Shown: positions 1 through 8,195 of the stretch, one piece after another
Numbering within the stretch: position 1 is the first letter of the stretch
How the letters are laid out: each line of letters opens with the position of its first letter
Assembly (NCBI GenBank): GCA_027493055.1
Contig: JAPUDO010000126.1
Coordinates: 101,958-141,320, forward strand
From: Niabella sp.
GTDB taxonomy: Bacteria > Bacteroidota > Bacteroidia > Chitinophagales > Chitinophagaceae
Direction: 5' to 3'
Length of the DNA stretch: 39,363 bases
Notes under the pieces: generated by a model
The model's database searches: none
What the model was told of the DNA's origin: nothing
The model's input: the letters and a program-made list of their open reading frames with translations, nothing else
Translations under genes and position numbers: made by a program

Positions 1-1
1 T

Positions 2-142
2 TGGAACGTAATTTCAGAAGCAGTAGCCATCATGGGCGAAGTAAAGGATAAACGTGTAATGCAAACCCTTCCCGACATCAATAAAACCCTGCTCATAAAA
101 GGTACTGTTATTTTCGGAGGCATTGATGTAAAGAGTTTTTAA
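2..142 (+). CDS. C-terminal end of a LiaF-like / DUF5668-type membrane protein (partial)
   Basis: An open frame enters from the left edge and ends at the TAA at 140-142, giving the last 46 residues. The visible tail contains AVAIMGEVKD and ends in TVIFGGIDVKSF. A closing beta-strand segment with FGGIDVKS resembles the C-terminal cell-wall-active-antibiotics-response domain of LiaF-like and DUF5668 membrane proteins, often encoded next to LytS/LytTR pairs in Bacteroidota. The next genes here are such a pair in the same orientation, 148 bases downstream, so a sensory or accessory role for that system is plausible but inferred. The N-terminal membrane segments lie outside the window, so the family call rests on a short tail and on context. 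Confidence 0.5.
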   Translation, partial: WNVISEAVAIMGEVKDKRVMQTLPDINKTLLIKGTVIFGGIDVKSF

Positions 143-290
143 ATTGCAGCCGGAAAAGTCAGAAAGTCGGTAAGTCAGAAAAGACCGTAAGACCAGGAAC
201 TGGAAAGATTGTTATCTTCTATCTTTCTGACTCCTGACTAACGGGCTTCCTGGCTTATTCATTATTTATTACTCATTACTCATTAAATCA
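143..290. other. Intergenic spacer with short AAGTC-type imperfect repeats
   Basis: No gene is seen. The stretch holds imperfect repeats of the type GTCAGAAAGTCGGTAAGTC and, near its end, ATTACTCATTACTCATTAA. Similar low-complexity spacers occur elsewhere in the window (11519-11579 and 23385-23449). No convincing TAnnTTTG box lies before the kinase start. Confidence 0.4.
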
Positions 291-1325
291 ATGCCTTCGC
301 CCCTTTCAACAAAGCGATTCCTGTTTTACCTTATACTTGGCTGGATAGTATTGGTTATTGCACAGGTGCTGATCTTTAACCGGTTGTTTACGTTCCCGCT
401 TAAGATCACTATAACCGATAGTTTGATAAGCATAACCATGCTGCTGTTAGCAAGCCTGCTGGTATTAAACATTACCAAATATTATCTGCCTACATCTTAT
501 CAGTATGCAGGCATTATTGCCTCATCACTGGTACTATCACTATTGTGGCTGCTCATCACCAACAGCTTTCTTAAAATAATTTTTGACAGCCAGGTGGCTT
601 ACCTGGGATTTTTACATAACTCGCTGGTGATAAGATTTACGTTTGCCTTTCTCTTATTAACTATTGTTACTACTGCATCCATTTTATGGTATAACTGGCA
701 GGAGCGCCAGAAAGAATCACAACGAAAGTCCGATGTAGAAGCACTTTCGCGGGAAGCAGAATTATTTAAACTGCGCCAGCAGCTGCAACCGCATTTTTTG
801 TTCAACAGCCTCAACTCCATTAATGCGCTTATTGGTCTTGATCCGCAACAGGCCCGAAAAATGGTACAACAGCTTTCTGATTTCTTACGTGGTACGCTTA
901 AAAAAGAAGAGTCGCAAATGGTGACATTGGAAGAAGAGATCAGTTATCTAAACCTCTATCTCGAAATTGAGAAAGTACGGTTTGGCAACAGGTTGCAAAC
1001 CCGGATAGATATCAGGGAGGGTTGCAAATTGGCTCTGTTACCTACGTTGCTGCTGCAGCCTATTGTTGAAAACGCTATCAAATTCGGGCTTTATGATACA
1101 ACCGGGCAAACACTCATCACCATCTCCTGCCATTTGGACCAGCATGAACTGGTTATTATCGTGTCCAACCCTTATGATCCGGAAACATCGGTACCTAAAA
1201 AAGGAACAGGCTTTGGGCTTTCATCTATCAAAAGGCGGTTATATTTGTTATTTGCCCGGAACGACCTGTTAATAACAAACGCAAAGGATACTATTTTTGA
1301 AACAATCGTAAAAATACCTCAATAA
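291..1325 (+). CDS. LytS/YehU-type sensor histidine kinase
   Basis: A 344-residue membrane histidine kinase of the His_kinase (PF06580) type. Four hydrophobic segments lie at about residues 10-30, 45-60, 73-95 and 112-133, followed by a short coiled linker. The phospho-acceptor box LQPHFLFNSLNSI puts the active histidine at H168. The N-box PIVENAIKFG is at 257-266, and the G-box GTGFGLSSIKRRL at 305-317 completes the HATPase_c domain. It should autophosphorylate and pass phosphate to the LytTR regulator whose ATG begins one base after this stop, so the two are almost certainly translated from one mRNA. There is no recognisable extracellular sensor domain, so the signal is probably sensed in or near the membrane. 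The stimulus cannot be read from the sequence. Confidence 0.93.
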   Translation: MPSPLSTKRFLFYLILGWIVLVIAQVLIFNRLFTFPLKITITDSLISITMLLLASLLVLNITKYYLPTSYQYAGIIASSLVLSLLWLLITNSFLKIIFDSQVAYLGFLHNSLVIRFTFAFLLLTIVTTASILWYNWQERQKESQRKSDVEALSREAELFKLRQQLQPHFLFNSLNSINALIGLDPQQARKMVQQLSDFLRGTLKKEESQMVTLEEEISYLNLYLEIEKVRFGNRLQTRIDIREGCKLALLPTLLLQPIVENAIKFGLYDTTGQTLITISCHLDQHELVIIVSNPYDPETSVPKKGTGFGLSSIKRRLYLLFARNDLLITNAKDTIFETIVKIPQ

Positions 1326-1326
1326 T

Positions 1327-2064
1327 ATGGCCAAAGTTATAATTATAGATGACGAATTTTTAGCCAGGAGCATGGTTAAAGAATATCTCAAAAAGCACCC
1401 GCAGCTGGAGATTATGGCAGAGTGCAGCGATGGTTTTGAAGGATTAAAAGCCATACAGGAACATGAGCCCGACCTCATCTTCTTAGATATCCAGATGCCT
1501 AAGATCAGCGGCTTTGAAATGCTGGAGCTGGTAGAAAATCCCCCTGCGGTGATCTTTGCCACGGCGTTTGACGAATATGCCATTAAAGCCTTTGAGGCAC
1601 ATGCTATTGACTACCTGCTCAAACCTTTTGACCAGGAACGCTTTGATAAAGCCATAACCAAATTCATGGCGCAAAACAGGCCTGCAGCTACAGAAAGCAC
1701 TAAAGCGCTTTTAAACGATGCCCAACTGCCCGGCAGTAACAGCCGCATTGTGGTAAAGAACGGAAGCAAAATAAAGATCATACCGGTACAGGAAGTTTTA
1801 TACCTGGAAGCAGCCGATGACTTTGTAAAGATATTTACCAAAGAAGGTTATTATCTTAAAAACAAAACCATGTCCTTCTTTGAATCGTTCCTGCCTGCAG
1901 ATATGTTTGTACGCAGCCACCGCTCCTTCATTGTAAATATCCAGGAAATTACCCGCATTGACCCTTACGAAAAAGACGGGCATGTAGCTATACTCAAGAA
2001 TGGCGCTAAGATAAATGTGAGCCGTAACGGGTATGGGAAGCTGAAGGGGGTGCTGGGGCTGTAA
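1327..2064 (+). CDS. LytTR-family response regulator
   Basis: A 245-residue two-domain regulator. The N-terminal receiver domain (about 1-120) has the acidic pair D8/D9, the phosphorylated aspartate D54 in FLDIQMP and the conserved lysine K99 in YLLKPFD. A linker leads to a C-terminal LytTR DNA-binding domain (about 138-240) with the typical LYLEAADDFVKI and VRSHRSFIVN motifs. The gene starts one base after the kinase stop codon, and a strong hairpin terminator follows, so kinase and regulator close the operon. LytTR domains bind direct-repeat sites; no target can be named here. Length and motifs are complete, with no sign of truncation. Confidence 0.95.
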   Translation: MAKVIIIDDEFLARSMVKEYLKKHPQLEIMAECSDGFEGLKAIQEHEPDLIFLDIQMPKISGFEMLELVENPPAVIFATAFDEYAIKAFEAHAIDYLLKPFDQERFDKAITKFMAQNRPAATESTKALLNDAQLPGSNSRIVVKNGSKIKIIPVQEVLYLEAADDFVKIFTKEGYYLKNKTMSFFESFLPADMFVRSHRSFIVNIQEITRIDPYEKDGHVAILKNGAKINVSRNGYGKLKGVLGL

Positions 2065-2091
2065 ACGTAAAACACTTGCTTAAAAAAGCGG

Positions 2092-2121
2092 AGCTGTCTA
2101 AGAATCAAAGACAGCTTTTTT
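2092..2121 (+). terminator. Rho-independent terminator after the LytS/LytTR genes
   Basis: An 8-bp perfect stem (AGCTGTCT paired with AGACAGCT) encloses a 9-base loop and is followed by a run of T. It lies 27 bases after the regulator stop codon and has the right orientation for the plus strand. Confidence 0.85.
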
Positions 2122-2216
2122 CATTTGAGGAGCTGATGAAGAAAAAATTCAAGTAGACCTTTCTCCTTTTAAACAGCTTCTTTAAACTCCAGACAAGTAA
2201 AATTTCTAAAAATAAC

Positions 2217-2257
2217 AACCATGAAAATTGTAAATGATATTTACAATTTTCATGGTT
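2217..2257. repeat. 41-bp perfect palindrome upstream of the ATPase gene
   Basis: Two 19-bp arms are exact reverse complements: AACCATGAAAATTGTAAAT at 2217-2235 and its complement at 2239-2257. The 3-base centre is GAT. The right arm reaches the region where the -33 element of the ATPase promoter should lie, so a protein bound here could block transcription. The same two arms, with a different centre, occur again at the end of the gene (3441-3481). The symmetry is that of an operator, a recombination site or a nuclease target. A transcript hairpin is less likely, because the expected transcription start is downstream. Confidence 0.9.
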
Positions 2258-2271
2258 AATGTATATCTTTG
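2240..2271 (+). promoter_or_regulatory. Promoter of the ATPase gene overlapping the palindrome
   Basis: The -7 box TATCTTTG at 2264-2271 matches the Bacteroidota consensus TAnnTTTG. A TTTAC at 2240-2244, within the right palindrome arm, lies at about the usual -33 distance but is a poor match. Only four bases separate the -7 box from the ATG at 2276, so the transcript probably starts at or very near the start codon and is leaderless. Confidence 0.6.
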
Positions 2272-2275
2272 CGGT

Positions 2276-3442
2276 ATGATTAAACGGCGTCTTGAAGATG
2301 AAATAACCAGGCTTACCAAGCAGTTTCCTGCTGTTGCGGTTTTAGGACCCAGGCAGGTAGGTAAAACCACACTTGCAAAAAAAATCGCAAAGCAACAGAA
2401 GAAGGGGGCAGTTTATTTAGATGTAGAAAAACCTACGGACCAGCTAAAGCTGTCTGATGCAGAGGCATACCTTCAATCAAAGAAAGACAAATGTGTAGTG
2501 CTTGATGAAGTGCAATACATGCCCGGGCTGTTTAGCATATTACGCCCGCTGATAGATGAAAAGAAAAAGCCCGGAAGATTTATACTTACGGGCTCCGCAT
2601 CCCCGGCCCTGGTAAAAGGAGTATCCGAATCCTTAGCAGGCCGTATTGCATACACAGAATTGCCCCCGATAGGATTTACGGAACTTCCCAAAAGCATTTC
2701 AATGCAAAGGCACTGGTTCAGAGGAGGGTTTCCTGATGCGCTCACAGCTAAAACCGATGCATTAAGCCGTAATTGGCTGGACAACTTCATTAAAAGCTAC
2801 GTAGAGCGGGATTTAAACCAGCTGTTTCATATTACATTTTCTACGCCTTTGGTACGTAATTTCTGGCAAATGCTGGCATATAACAATGGGGCCGTACTTA
2901 ATGCAGAAAACTATGCGCGCGCTTTGGCTGTTACCAACCCTACCGTACATAAATACCTTGATTATTTAGAAGGGGCCTACCTTATAAGAAGGCTGCACCC
3001 ATGGTTCGCTAATGTAAATAAGCGATTGGTAAAATCTCCTAAAATTTATATACGGGATAGCGGGCTGCTGCACCGCCTTGCCGGCATTACAGATATGGAT
3101 GAACTAAAAGGGAATGTTCTTATTGGCGCATCGTGGGAAGGATATGTTATAGAGCAAATTGCGCAAGCTAAGCCGGAAACGCTTTCTATGTTTTTTTACA
3201 GAACCCACAACGGCGCAGAAGTAGACCTTGTATTGATCAAAAAAAATAAACCCTGTGCTGTAATAGAAATAAAAACAAGCGCAGCGGCCACTCCTTCCCG
3301 GGGATTTTATGAATGCCAGGGAGATTTAAAACCAGCAAAAAGCTTTATTATATCCCCGGCAGGAGAAACCTATCCTGATAATAAAGGGAGCATTCATTGC
3401 AGCCTGAAATACTTTATACTGACAGAACTTTCAAAAATATAA
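2276..3442 (+). CDS. AAA-family ATPase with DUF4143 / PD-(D/E)XK-like C-terminus
   Basis: A 388-residue protein of the AAA_14 plus DUF4143 type. The Walker A loop GPRQVGKTT is at 24-32, Walker B VVLDE at 74-78 and a sensor-like LTGSAS at about 104-109. A winged-helix-like middle (about 190-245) follows. The C-terminal domain shows WEGYVIEQ (E288), GAEVDLVL (D317) and VIEIKTS (E331, K333), the spacing of a PD-(D/E)XK nuclease fold. The start at 2276 is preferred over an in-frame ATG at 2234, because the -7 box and the upstream palindrome lie between them. Family members are common in Bacteroidota, often in several copies, and their role is not established. The gene stands alone and is tightly bracketed by two palindromes with identical arms. 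Nuclease activity is inferred from motifs only. Confidence 0.9.
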   Translation: MIKRRLEDEITRLTKQFPAVAVLGPRQVGKTTLAKKIAKQQKKGAVYLDVEKPTDQLKLSDAEAYLQSKKDKCVVLDEVQYMPGLFSILRPLIDEKKKPGRFILTGSASPALVKGVSESLAGRIAYTELPPIGFTELPKSISMQRHWFRGGFPDALTAKTDALSRNWLDNFIKSYVERDLNQLFHITFSTPLVRNFWQMLAYNNGAVLNAENYARALAVTNPTVHKYLDYLEGAYLIRRLHPWFANVNKRLVKSPKIYIRDSGLLHRLAGITDMDELKGNVLIGASWEGYVIEQIAQAKPETLSMFFYRTHNGAEVDLVLIKKNKPCAVIEIKTSAAATPSRGFYECQGDLKPAKSFIISPAGETYPDNKGSIHCSLKYFILTELSKI

Positions 3443-3481
3443 CCATGAAAATTGTAAATTTCATTTACAATTTTCATGGTT
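3441..3481. repeat. 41-bp perfect palindrome at the end of the ATPase gene
   Basis: The same two 19-bp arms as at 2217-2257 appear here (3441-3459 and 3463-3481), with centre TTC instead of GAT. The last two bases of the ATPase stop codon are the first two bases of the palindrome. It could fold as a transcript hairpin, but no T-run follows, so a standard terminator role is doubtful. The intact arms suggest that the symmetry itself is under selection or was recently copied. Confidence 0.9.
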
Positions 3482-3529
3482 TGTGATAGAGAGTATTAGC
3501 TATTTCAGATACGAGTTTTATAAAGCACA

Positions 3530-4816
3530 TTATTTCTTCATGCTTACCTTCCAGATAATACCTGCCGTATCATCATTTACCAGTAATGATCCATCGGGAG
3601 TAATGGCTACACCAACAGGTCTCCCATGAACCTCGCTTTTTTCTTCATCAGCAATGAAACCAGTTAAAAAGTCTTCCGGCGGCTGCGGTTTGCCATTTTT
3701 AAAAGGAATAAAAACAACTTTATAGCCTGACAGTACCGAACGGTTCCAGGAGCCATGTTGCCCTATAAAAGCGCCGTTCCTGTATTTAGCAGAGAATTGC
3801 TGACCTGTATAAAATACCAGGCCCAGAGATGCCGTATGAGGGCCCAAAGGTACATCAGGAATAATAGCTTTATCAACCAGCTTCTGGTGGGGATCATTAG
3901 CCCAGCGTGGGTCTTTGATCTTTCCAAAGTAGCTAAACGGCCAGCCATACCAGCCACCACGTTTAACGCTGGTAGCATAGTCAGGAACAAGGTTATCTCC
4001 CAGTTCATCGCGTTCATTTACTGCGGTCCAAAGTTCTCCTGTTACAGGATTCCAGTCCAGGCCAACCGGGTTGCGAAGTCCGCTTGCATATATTTTCAGA
4101 TCGCTGCCATCGGGGTTCGCTTCAAAGATCAGCGCACGCTTTCCTTCTTCAATTTCCATACCTCGCTCCCCTGCATTACTGGCCGAGCCTACTGTTATGT
4201 AAATCTTAGTTCCTTCTTTATTGGCAATAATGTTTCTCGTCCAGTGATTGTTGTACCCGCCTTCCCACAGGCTTATAATCTTGTCGCCGTCAGCTTTGAT
4301 TTCAGTATCGCCGGCTTTATAAGGATAGCGGTAAACGCCGTCTGTATTTCCTACATAAAAATAGTTACCCAATACCAGCATACCCAGAGGGCGGTTCAGG
4401 TTAGTGAGGAAAATATATTTATCATCTGCGATACCGTCTTTATTTACATCTTTGAAAAGTAAGATCCTGTTTGCTGATTCCCTTGTGCCTGCTTCTGAAA
4501 CAAAAATATCACCGTTAGGTGCAATGTAGGTCCAGCGCGGGTTTTGCAGCCCCTCCACAAAGCGGGTTACAACAAACCCTTTAGGCGCAACAGGGGTTTT
4601 GCCCTCGGGCCATCCGACCGTTCTGCTGTTTTTTCTTGCAGATTCAGTTTTGTACGGAGGTGGTAAGGTAAGCGGTCCCACTGCCGTTTGAACAGTTACG
4701 GGTGGCTGCGCTGCCAGTACTTTCTTTGTGTCATCACCAACTTTATTTTGAGCATAACCCATAGTGGAAGCCGTTGCGGCAATGAGAACGAAAACTGCTG
4801 TTTTAATTTGCATCAC
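3530..4816 (-). CDS. Secreted sorbosone-dehydrogenase-like (PQQ-type beta-propeller) protein
   Basis: A 428-residue protein with an N-terminal signal peptide (hydrophobic core about 5-20, ending GYAQ), so it is periplasmic or outer-membrane associated. The body resembles the glucose/sorbosone dehydrogenase beta-propeller family: FVEGLQNPRW, NRPLGML, ASGLRNPVGLDWNP, WYGWPFSYFG and PVGVAITPDGSLLV are typical strand and loop motifs. Family members oxidise sugars or sugar alcohols with PQQ and usually hand electrons to a cytochrome. No haem-binding CXXCH is seen here, so an external acceptor would be needed. The gene is 121 bases downstream of purD on the same strand, but the functions are unrelated. 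The substrate cannot be assigned. Confidence 0.82.
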   Translation of the reverse strand: MMQIKTAVFVLIAATASTMGYAQNKVGDDTKKVLAAQPPVTVQTAVGPLTLPPPYKTESARKNSRTVGWPEGKTPVAPKGFVVTRFVEGLQNPRWTYIAPNGDIFVSEAGTRESANRILLFKDVNKDGIADDKYIFLTNLNRPLGMLVLGNYFYVGNTDGVYRYPYKAGDTEIKADGDKIISLWEGGYNNHWTRNIIANKEGTKIYITVGSASNAGERGMEIEEGKRALIFEANPDGSDLKIYASGLRNPVGLDWNPVTGELWTAVNERDELGDNLVPDYATSVKRGGWYGWPFSYFGKIKDPRWANDPHQKLVDKAIIPDVPLGPHTASLGLVFYTGQQFSAKYRNGAFIGQHGSWNRSVLSGYKVVFIPFKNGKPQPPEDFLTGFIADEEKSEVHGRPVGVAITPDGSLLVNDDTAGIIWKVSMKK

Positions 4817-4937
4817 GATTCATTTTATCTGAATTAAAATATGCCGGCTACTGCCAAACCATGTATCACAAGACAAGTGTATTCCGATTTTCGGGACAAG
4901 ATTGATGCCAGATATGCATCAGCTGGCACTATCAAAA

Positions 4938-6215
4938 TTATGCTTGAAACTCGTAACCAATATCTTTACGATAGTACATATCATCGAATTTTATTTTAGA
5001 CAATGCCTCTCTTGACTTAGCCGCAGCCGCAGTAATACTGTCGGCAAACGAAGTAGCACAAAGCACACGGCCACCATTAGTTACTATTTGCCCATCTTTT
5101 TCTTTAGTACCTGCCTGGAATATAAGGGCATCCCCGGCTTCTTCAATGCCTCCTATCTTATACCCTTTCTCAAAACTTCCCGGATAGCCGCCGCTTACGG
5201 CAACCACAGTAACGGCACATCTTCCATCAGTTTCGATCTCCACTCCGCTTAGTTTGTTTTGAGCTGCTGCCAGACAAATATCTGCCAGGTCATTCTTTAA
5301 ACGCGGCATTACCACTTCTGTTTCGGGATCACCCATGCGGCAGTTGTATTCAATTACATAAGGTTCGTTGTGCACTTTTATCAAACCAATAAATATAAAC
5401 CCGGTATAGTGAATGCTTTCTTTGCTCAGTCCATCTACAGTAGGCTTAATAATTTTATCTGTTACCTTCTGCATGAAATCGTCCGATGCAAAAGGCACCG
5501 GGCTTACGGCGCCCATGCCACCGGTGTTTAAGCCGGTATCCTTTTCTCCAATACGTTTATAGTCTTTGGCTTCGGGCAACAGTACATATTCTTTCCCATC
5601 TGTGAGTATAAAAACGCTCATTTCAATTCCGTCCAGGAACTGCTCTACCACCACGGTTTTGCTGGCATCGCCAAATTTGGACTGCATCAGCATGGCTTCA
5701 AATTCAATAATAGCATCCGTATGATTATCGCAAATAACCACACCTTTGCCGGCAGCCAGCCCGTCTGCTTTTAAAACGATGGGCAAAGAATGATCTTTTA
5801 AATAATTCACACCATCTTCAAACTGCTCAACAGAAAACTCCCGGTAAGCGGCTGTAGGAATATGATGCCTTTGCATAAAAGCTTTGGCAAAGGCCTTACT
5901 GCCTTCCAGTTGAGCACCAAACTGTGAAGGGCCTATAAAATGGATATGCTTTAGCTCCTCTTTCTGAAAATGATCCCAGGCGCCTTTTACCAAAGGTTCT
6001 TCGGGACCCGCTATTACCATTTCAATGTTATGATCCAGGCAAAACTTCCCTATTGCGTTAAAGTCCGTAACCCCGATAGCTACATTGGTTCCGCATTGCG
6101 CCGTGCCAGGATTGCCGGGTGCAATAAACAGTTCATGTTTACCCTGTCCTCTTTCTTTAATATTCCAGGCAAGTGCATGTTCCCTGCCACCGCCGCCAAG
6201 TATCAGTATTTTCAT
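4938..6215 (-). CDS. purD: Phosphoribosylamine-glycine ligase
   Basis: A 425-residue enzyme of the normal length for PurD (GARS), catalysing ATP-dependent joining of glycine to 5-phosphoribosylamine, the second step of de novo purine synthesis. The N-terminal domain opens with KILILGGGGREHALAW. The ATP-grasp core has VVVEQFLDGIEMSV, LPEAKDYKRIGEKDTGLNTGGMG and EYNCRMGDPETEVVMPRL, all diagnostic. The C-terminal domain with VVAVSGGYPGSFEKG is complete. It is cytoplasmic. It is divergent from the first peptide transporter with a 148-base spacer. No PurR-like or riboswitch structure is evident upstream. Confidence 0.97.
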   Translation of the reverse strand: MKILILGGGGREHALAWNIKERGQGKHELFIAPGNPGTAQCGTNVAIGVTDFNAIGKFCLDHNIEMVIAGPEEPLVKGAWDHFQKEELKHIHFIGPSQFGAQLEGSKAFAKAFMQRHHIPTAAYREFSVEQFEDGVNYLKDHSLPIVLKADGLAAGKGVVICDNHTDAIIEFEAMLMQSKFGDASKTVVVEQFLDGIEMSVFILTDGKEYVLLPEAKDYKRIGEKDTGLNTGGMGAVSPVPFASDDFMQKVTDKIIKPTVDGLSKESIHYTGFIFIGLIKVHNEPYVIEYNCRMGDPETEVVMPRLKNDLADICLAAAQNKLSGVEIETDGRCAVTVVAVSGGYPGSFEKGYKIGGIEEAGDALIFQAGTKEKDGQIVTNGGRVLCATSFADSITAAAAKSREALSKIKFDDMYYRKDIGYEFQA

Positions 6216-6330
6216 TTTTTGCTACTGTTTTTAAAGGTGGTGAAGGTAATAAATCTGCAAGGAAGGTATAGTATTGAGCCAGGTAATTTTTTAACAGGAA
6301 GAAGATGCTACTCACTTTCGGGTAAATTAC

Positions 6331-6338
6331 TATATTTA
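6331..6338 (+). promoter_or_regulatory. Possible -7 box of the first peptide transporter
   Basis: TATATTTA matches TAnnTTTG except at the last base and ends 25 bases before the ATG. The second transporter has the identical octamer at the identical distance (8163-8170), which strengthens both calls. No clear -33 TTTG is present. Confidence 0.4.
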
Positions 6339-6363
6339 CCCATCTTGTTTTAAAATATAAAAT

Positions 6364-8121
6364 ATGCCGGAAACCCAAAATGACTTTTTTAAGAGCCGCG
6401 TATTAGGACACCCTTCAGGATTGTTTGTATTATTTTTCACAGAAATGTGGGAGCGGTTTTCCTTTTACGGAATGCGTGCTTTGCTGGTGATGTTTTTAAC
6501 TGCTGCTTTATTTGACGGGGGCTGGAACTGGACCCGCGAGCAGGCTATGGCTTTGTTTGGTTCTTATGTAGGGTTGGTATATCTGTCCACCATGCTTGGA
6601 GGTTATTTTGCCGATAAGAAAATTGGCTACCGGTTAGCTGTGGTGGTAGGCGCCCTGTTAATGACAATGGGACACGCTTCAATGGCAATAGAAACACAGT
6701 TCTCCATTTACCTGGGATTGATATTGCTGGTTTTTGGCAATGGTTTTTTTAAACCTAATATGACTTCTATCATTTCCGAGATGTATAAAGACCACCCGGA
6801 TAAGAAGGACGGAGCCTACACTATATTTTATATGGGCGTGAACTCCGGCGCTTTTTTCGGCATTTTGCTGTGCGGGTATTTAGGCGAAAAAGTAGGCTGG
6901 AGCTGGGGCTTTGGCCTTGCGGGCGTATTTATGCTTTTTGGACTGATCCAGTTTTGGCTGGCACAGAATATATTTGGAAATATAGGTTTAAAACCCGTGA
7001 AGAAAAGTGCCGCTGCTGTAGCAAGCGCTGCACCGGGAACAGATAATGACAAGCTGAATCCCTTTTCGGGCGGACAACTGGCGCTTATTGGGCTTATGGT
7101 TGCTTTGGGCTTGTTGTGGATCATTTTTGAGCCGGCTAAGCTGATCTCGAACGGTAAAATCGATATTTTCAATTTCAGTGTTGCGGGGATATCCGGAAAT
7201 AATTTTACCATTTTGCTGGCCGTGGTATTATTTATTGGTCTGCTGATTTACAGGCTTTCGCGTTATTCGCCCATTACAAGAGACAAAATGATCGCTGTAT
7301 CGTTCTTTGCATTTCTTACCATGTTCTTCTGGGCTATTTTTGAACAGTCTCCAGGCACCCTTACCATTTTTGCCAGGGATTATACCAACCGCGTGCTGGA
7401 AGGAGGCGCCGGAACGGCCTTTAAAGTGATAAATGCTTTAATAACTATTGTTCCGCTTACTATAATTACCTGGGTGCTACTGAAATTATTTGGCCAGACT
7501 TTTAAAAAGTATGCGGTTGCAAATCTCATCCTGGCTACCAGCTTTGTGATTGTATGGGGCATTGCATTGTGGATGCTTTACAACCAGGTGTCGGAAAAAA
7601 CACTCGAAGTGCCTGCCTCCTGGTTCTCTACTTTAAATTCATTATTTATCATCAGCCTGGCACCCTTGTTCTCAAAATGGTGGAGCAGCAGGTACAATCC
7701 TTCAGCTAATGTGAAATATGCCGTTGGCATGAGCCTGCTGGCGCTGGGAATGGTATGCGTGGCTGTGGGGGCAGGCTCTATAGCCCCAGGAGCCAAAACG
7801 GCATCGGTAAGTATGATATGGCTGATACTAGTATACCTGTTCCATACCATGGGAGAGCTGTGCATATCGCCTGTAGGCTTATCTTATGTAAGCAAGCTGG
7901 TGCCGCCGCGTATGATAGCCGTGATGTTTGGGATCTGGTACCTTGCTGTGGCCATTGGTATGAAAGGGGCGGCAAAATTCGGAGAGAATGTTGATAAGAT
8001 TGCGGATGAAAAAGGGATGAGCTATTTCTTCTGGCTGCTGGCAGGTATTTCGTTTACAGTAGCTGTCATATCTGTTTTATTTCGCCCCGTTATTAAGAAA
8101 CTGATGCATGGAGTACGGTAA
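6364..8121 (+). CDS. POT/PTR-family peptide:H+ symporter (first of three)
   Basis: A 585-residue inner-membrane protein of the proton-dependent oligopeptide transporter family (MFS fold, about 14 helices). The TM1 proton-coupling motif ExxERF is present as E27-MW-E30-R31-F, followed by FYGMRALL. The TM4 lysine sits in GNGFFKPNMTS, and the TM10 glutamate in MGELCISPVGLS. All are residues tied to proton and peptide binding in characterised members such as PepT(So). It should import di- and tripeptides. It is followed on the same strand by two paralogues, with spacers of 74 and 109 bases. A loop rich in alanine and serine at about 217-228 separates the two halves. Confidence 0.93.
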   Translation: MPETQNDFFKSRVLGHPSGLFVLFFTEMWERFSFYGMRALLVMFLTAALFDGGWNWTREQAMALFGSYVGLVYLSTMLGGYFADKKIGYRLAVVVGALLMTMGHASMAIETQFSIYLGLILLVFGNGFFKPNMTSIISEMYKDHPDKKDGAYTIFYMGVNSGAFFGILLCGYLGEKVGWSWGFGLAGVFMLFGLIQFWLAQNIFGNIGLKPVKKSAAAVASAAPGTDNDKLNPFSGGQLALIGLMVALGLLWIIFEPAKLISNGKIDIFNFSVAGISGNNFTILLAVVLFIGLLIYRLSRYSPITRDKMIAVSFFAFLTMFFWAIFEQSPGTLTIFARDYTNRVLEGGAGTAFKVINALITIVPLTIITWVLLKLFGQTFKKYAVANLILATSFVIVWGIALWMLYNQVSEKTLEVPASWFSTLNSLFIISLAPLFSKWWSSRYNPSANVKYAVGMSLLALGMVCVAVGAGSIAPGAKTASVSMIWLILVYLFHTMGELCISPVGLSYVSKLVPPRMIAVMFGIWYLAVAIGMKGAAKFGENVDKIADEKGMSYFFWLLAGISFTVAVISVLFRPVIKKLMHGVR

Positions 8122-8162
8122 TACGTTCTTCTTATTTTGCTTTTTCCGTACTTTGGATGCGC

Positions 8163-8170
8163 TATATTTA
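8163..8170 (+). promoter_or_regulatory. Possible -7 box of the second peptide transporter
   Basis: TATATTTA ends 25 bases before the ATG at 8196, exactly as for the first transporter. A TTTG at 8136-8139 is a candidate -33 element with a rather long spacer of 23 bases. Confidence 0.4.
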
Positions 8171-8195
8171 ATTTAGTAATGAAAATATAAATACA

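Noticed and set aside
2217-3481. A normal insertion sequence
   Set aside because: No transposase motif, no target-site duplication and the ends are full palindromes, not simple terminal inverted repeats.
4906-4928. A terminator for purD from TGCCAG paired with CTGGCA
   Set aside because: The stem is only 6 bp and no T-run follows on the minus strand.
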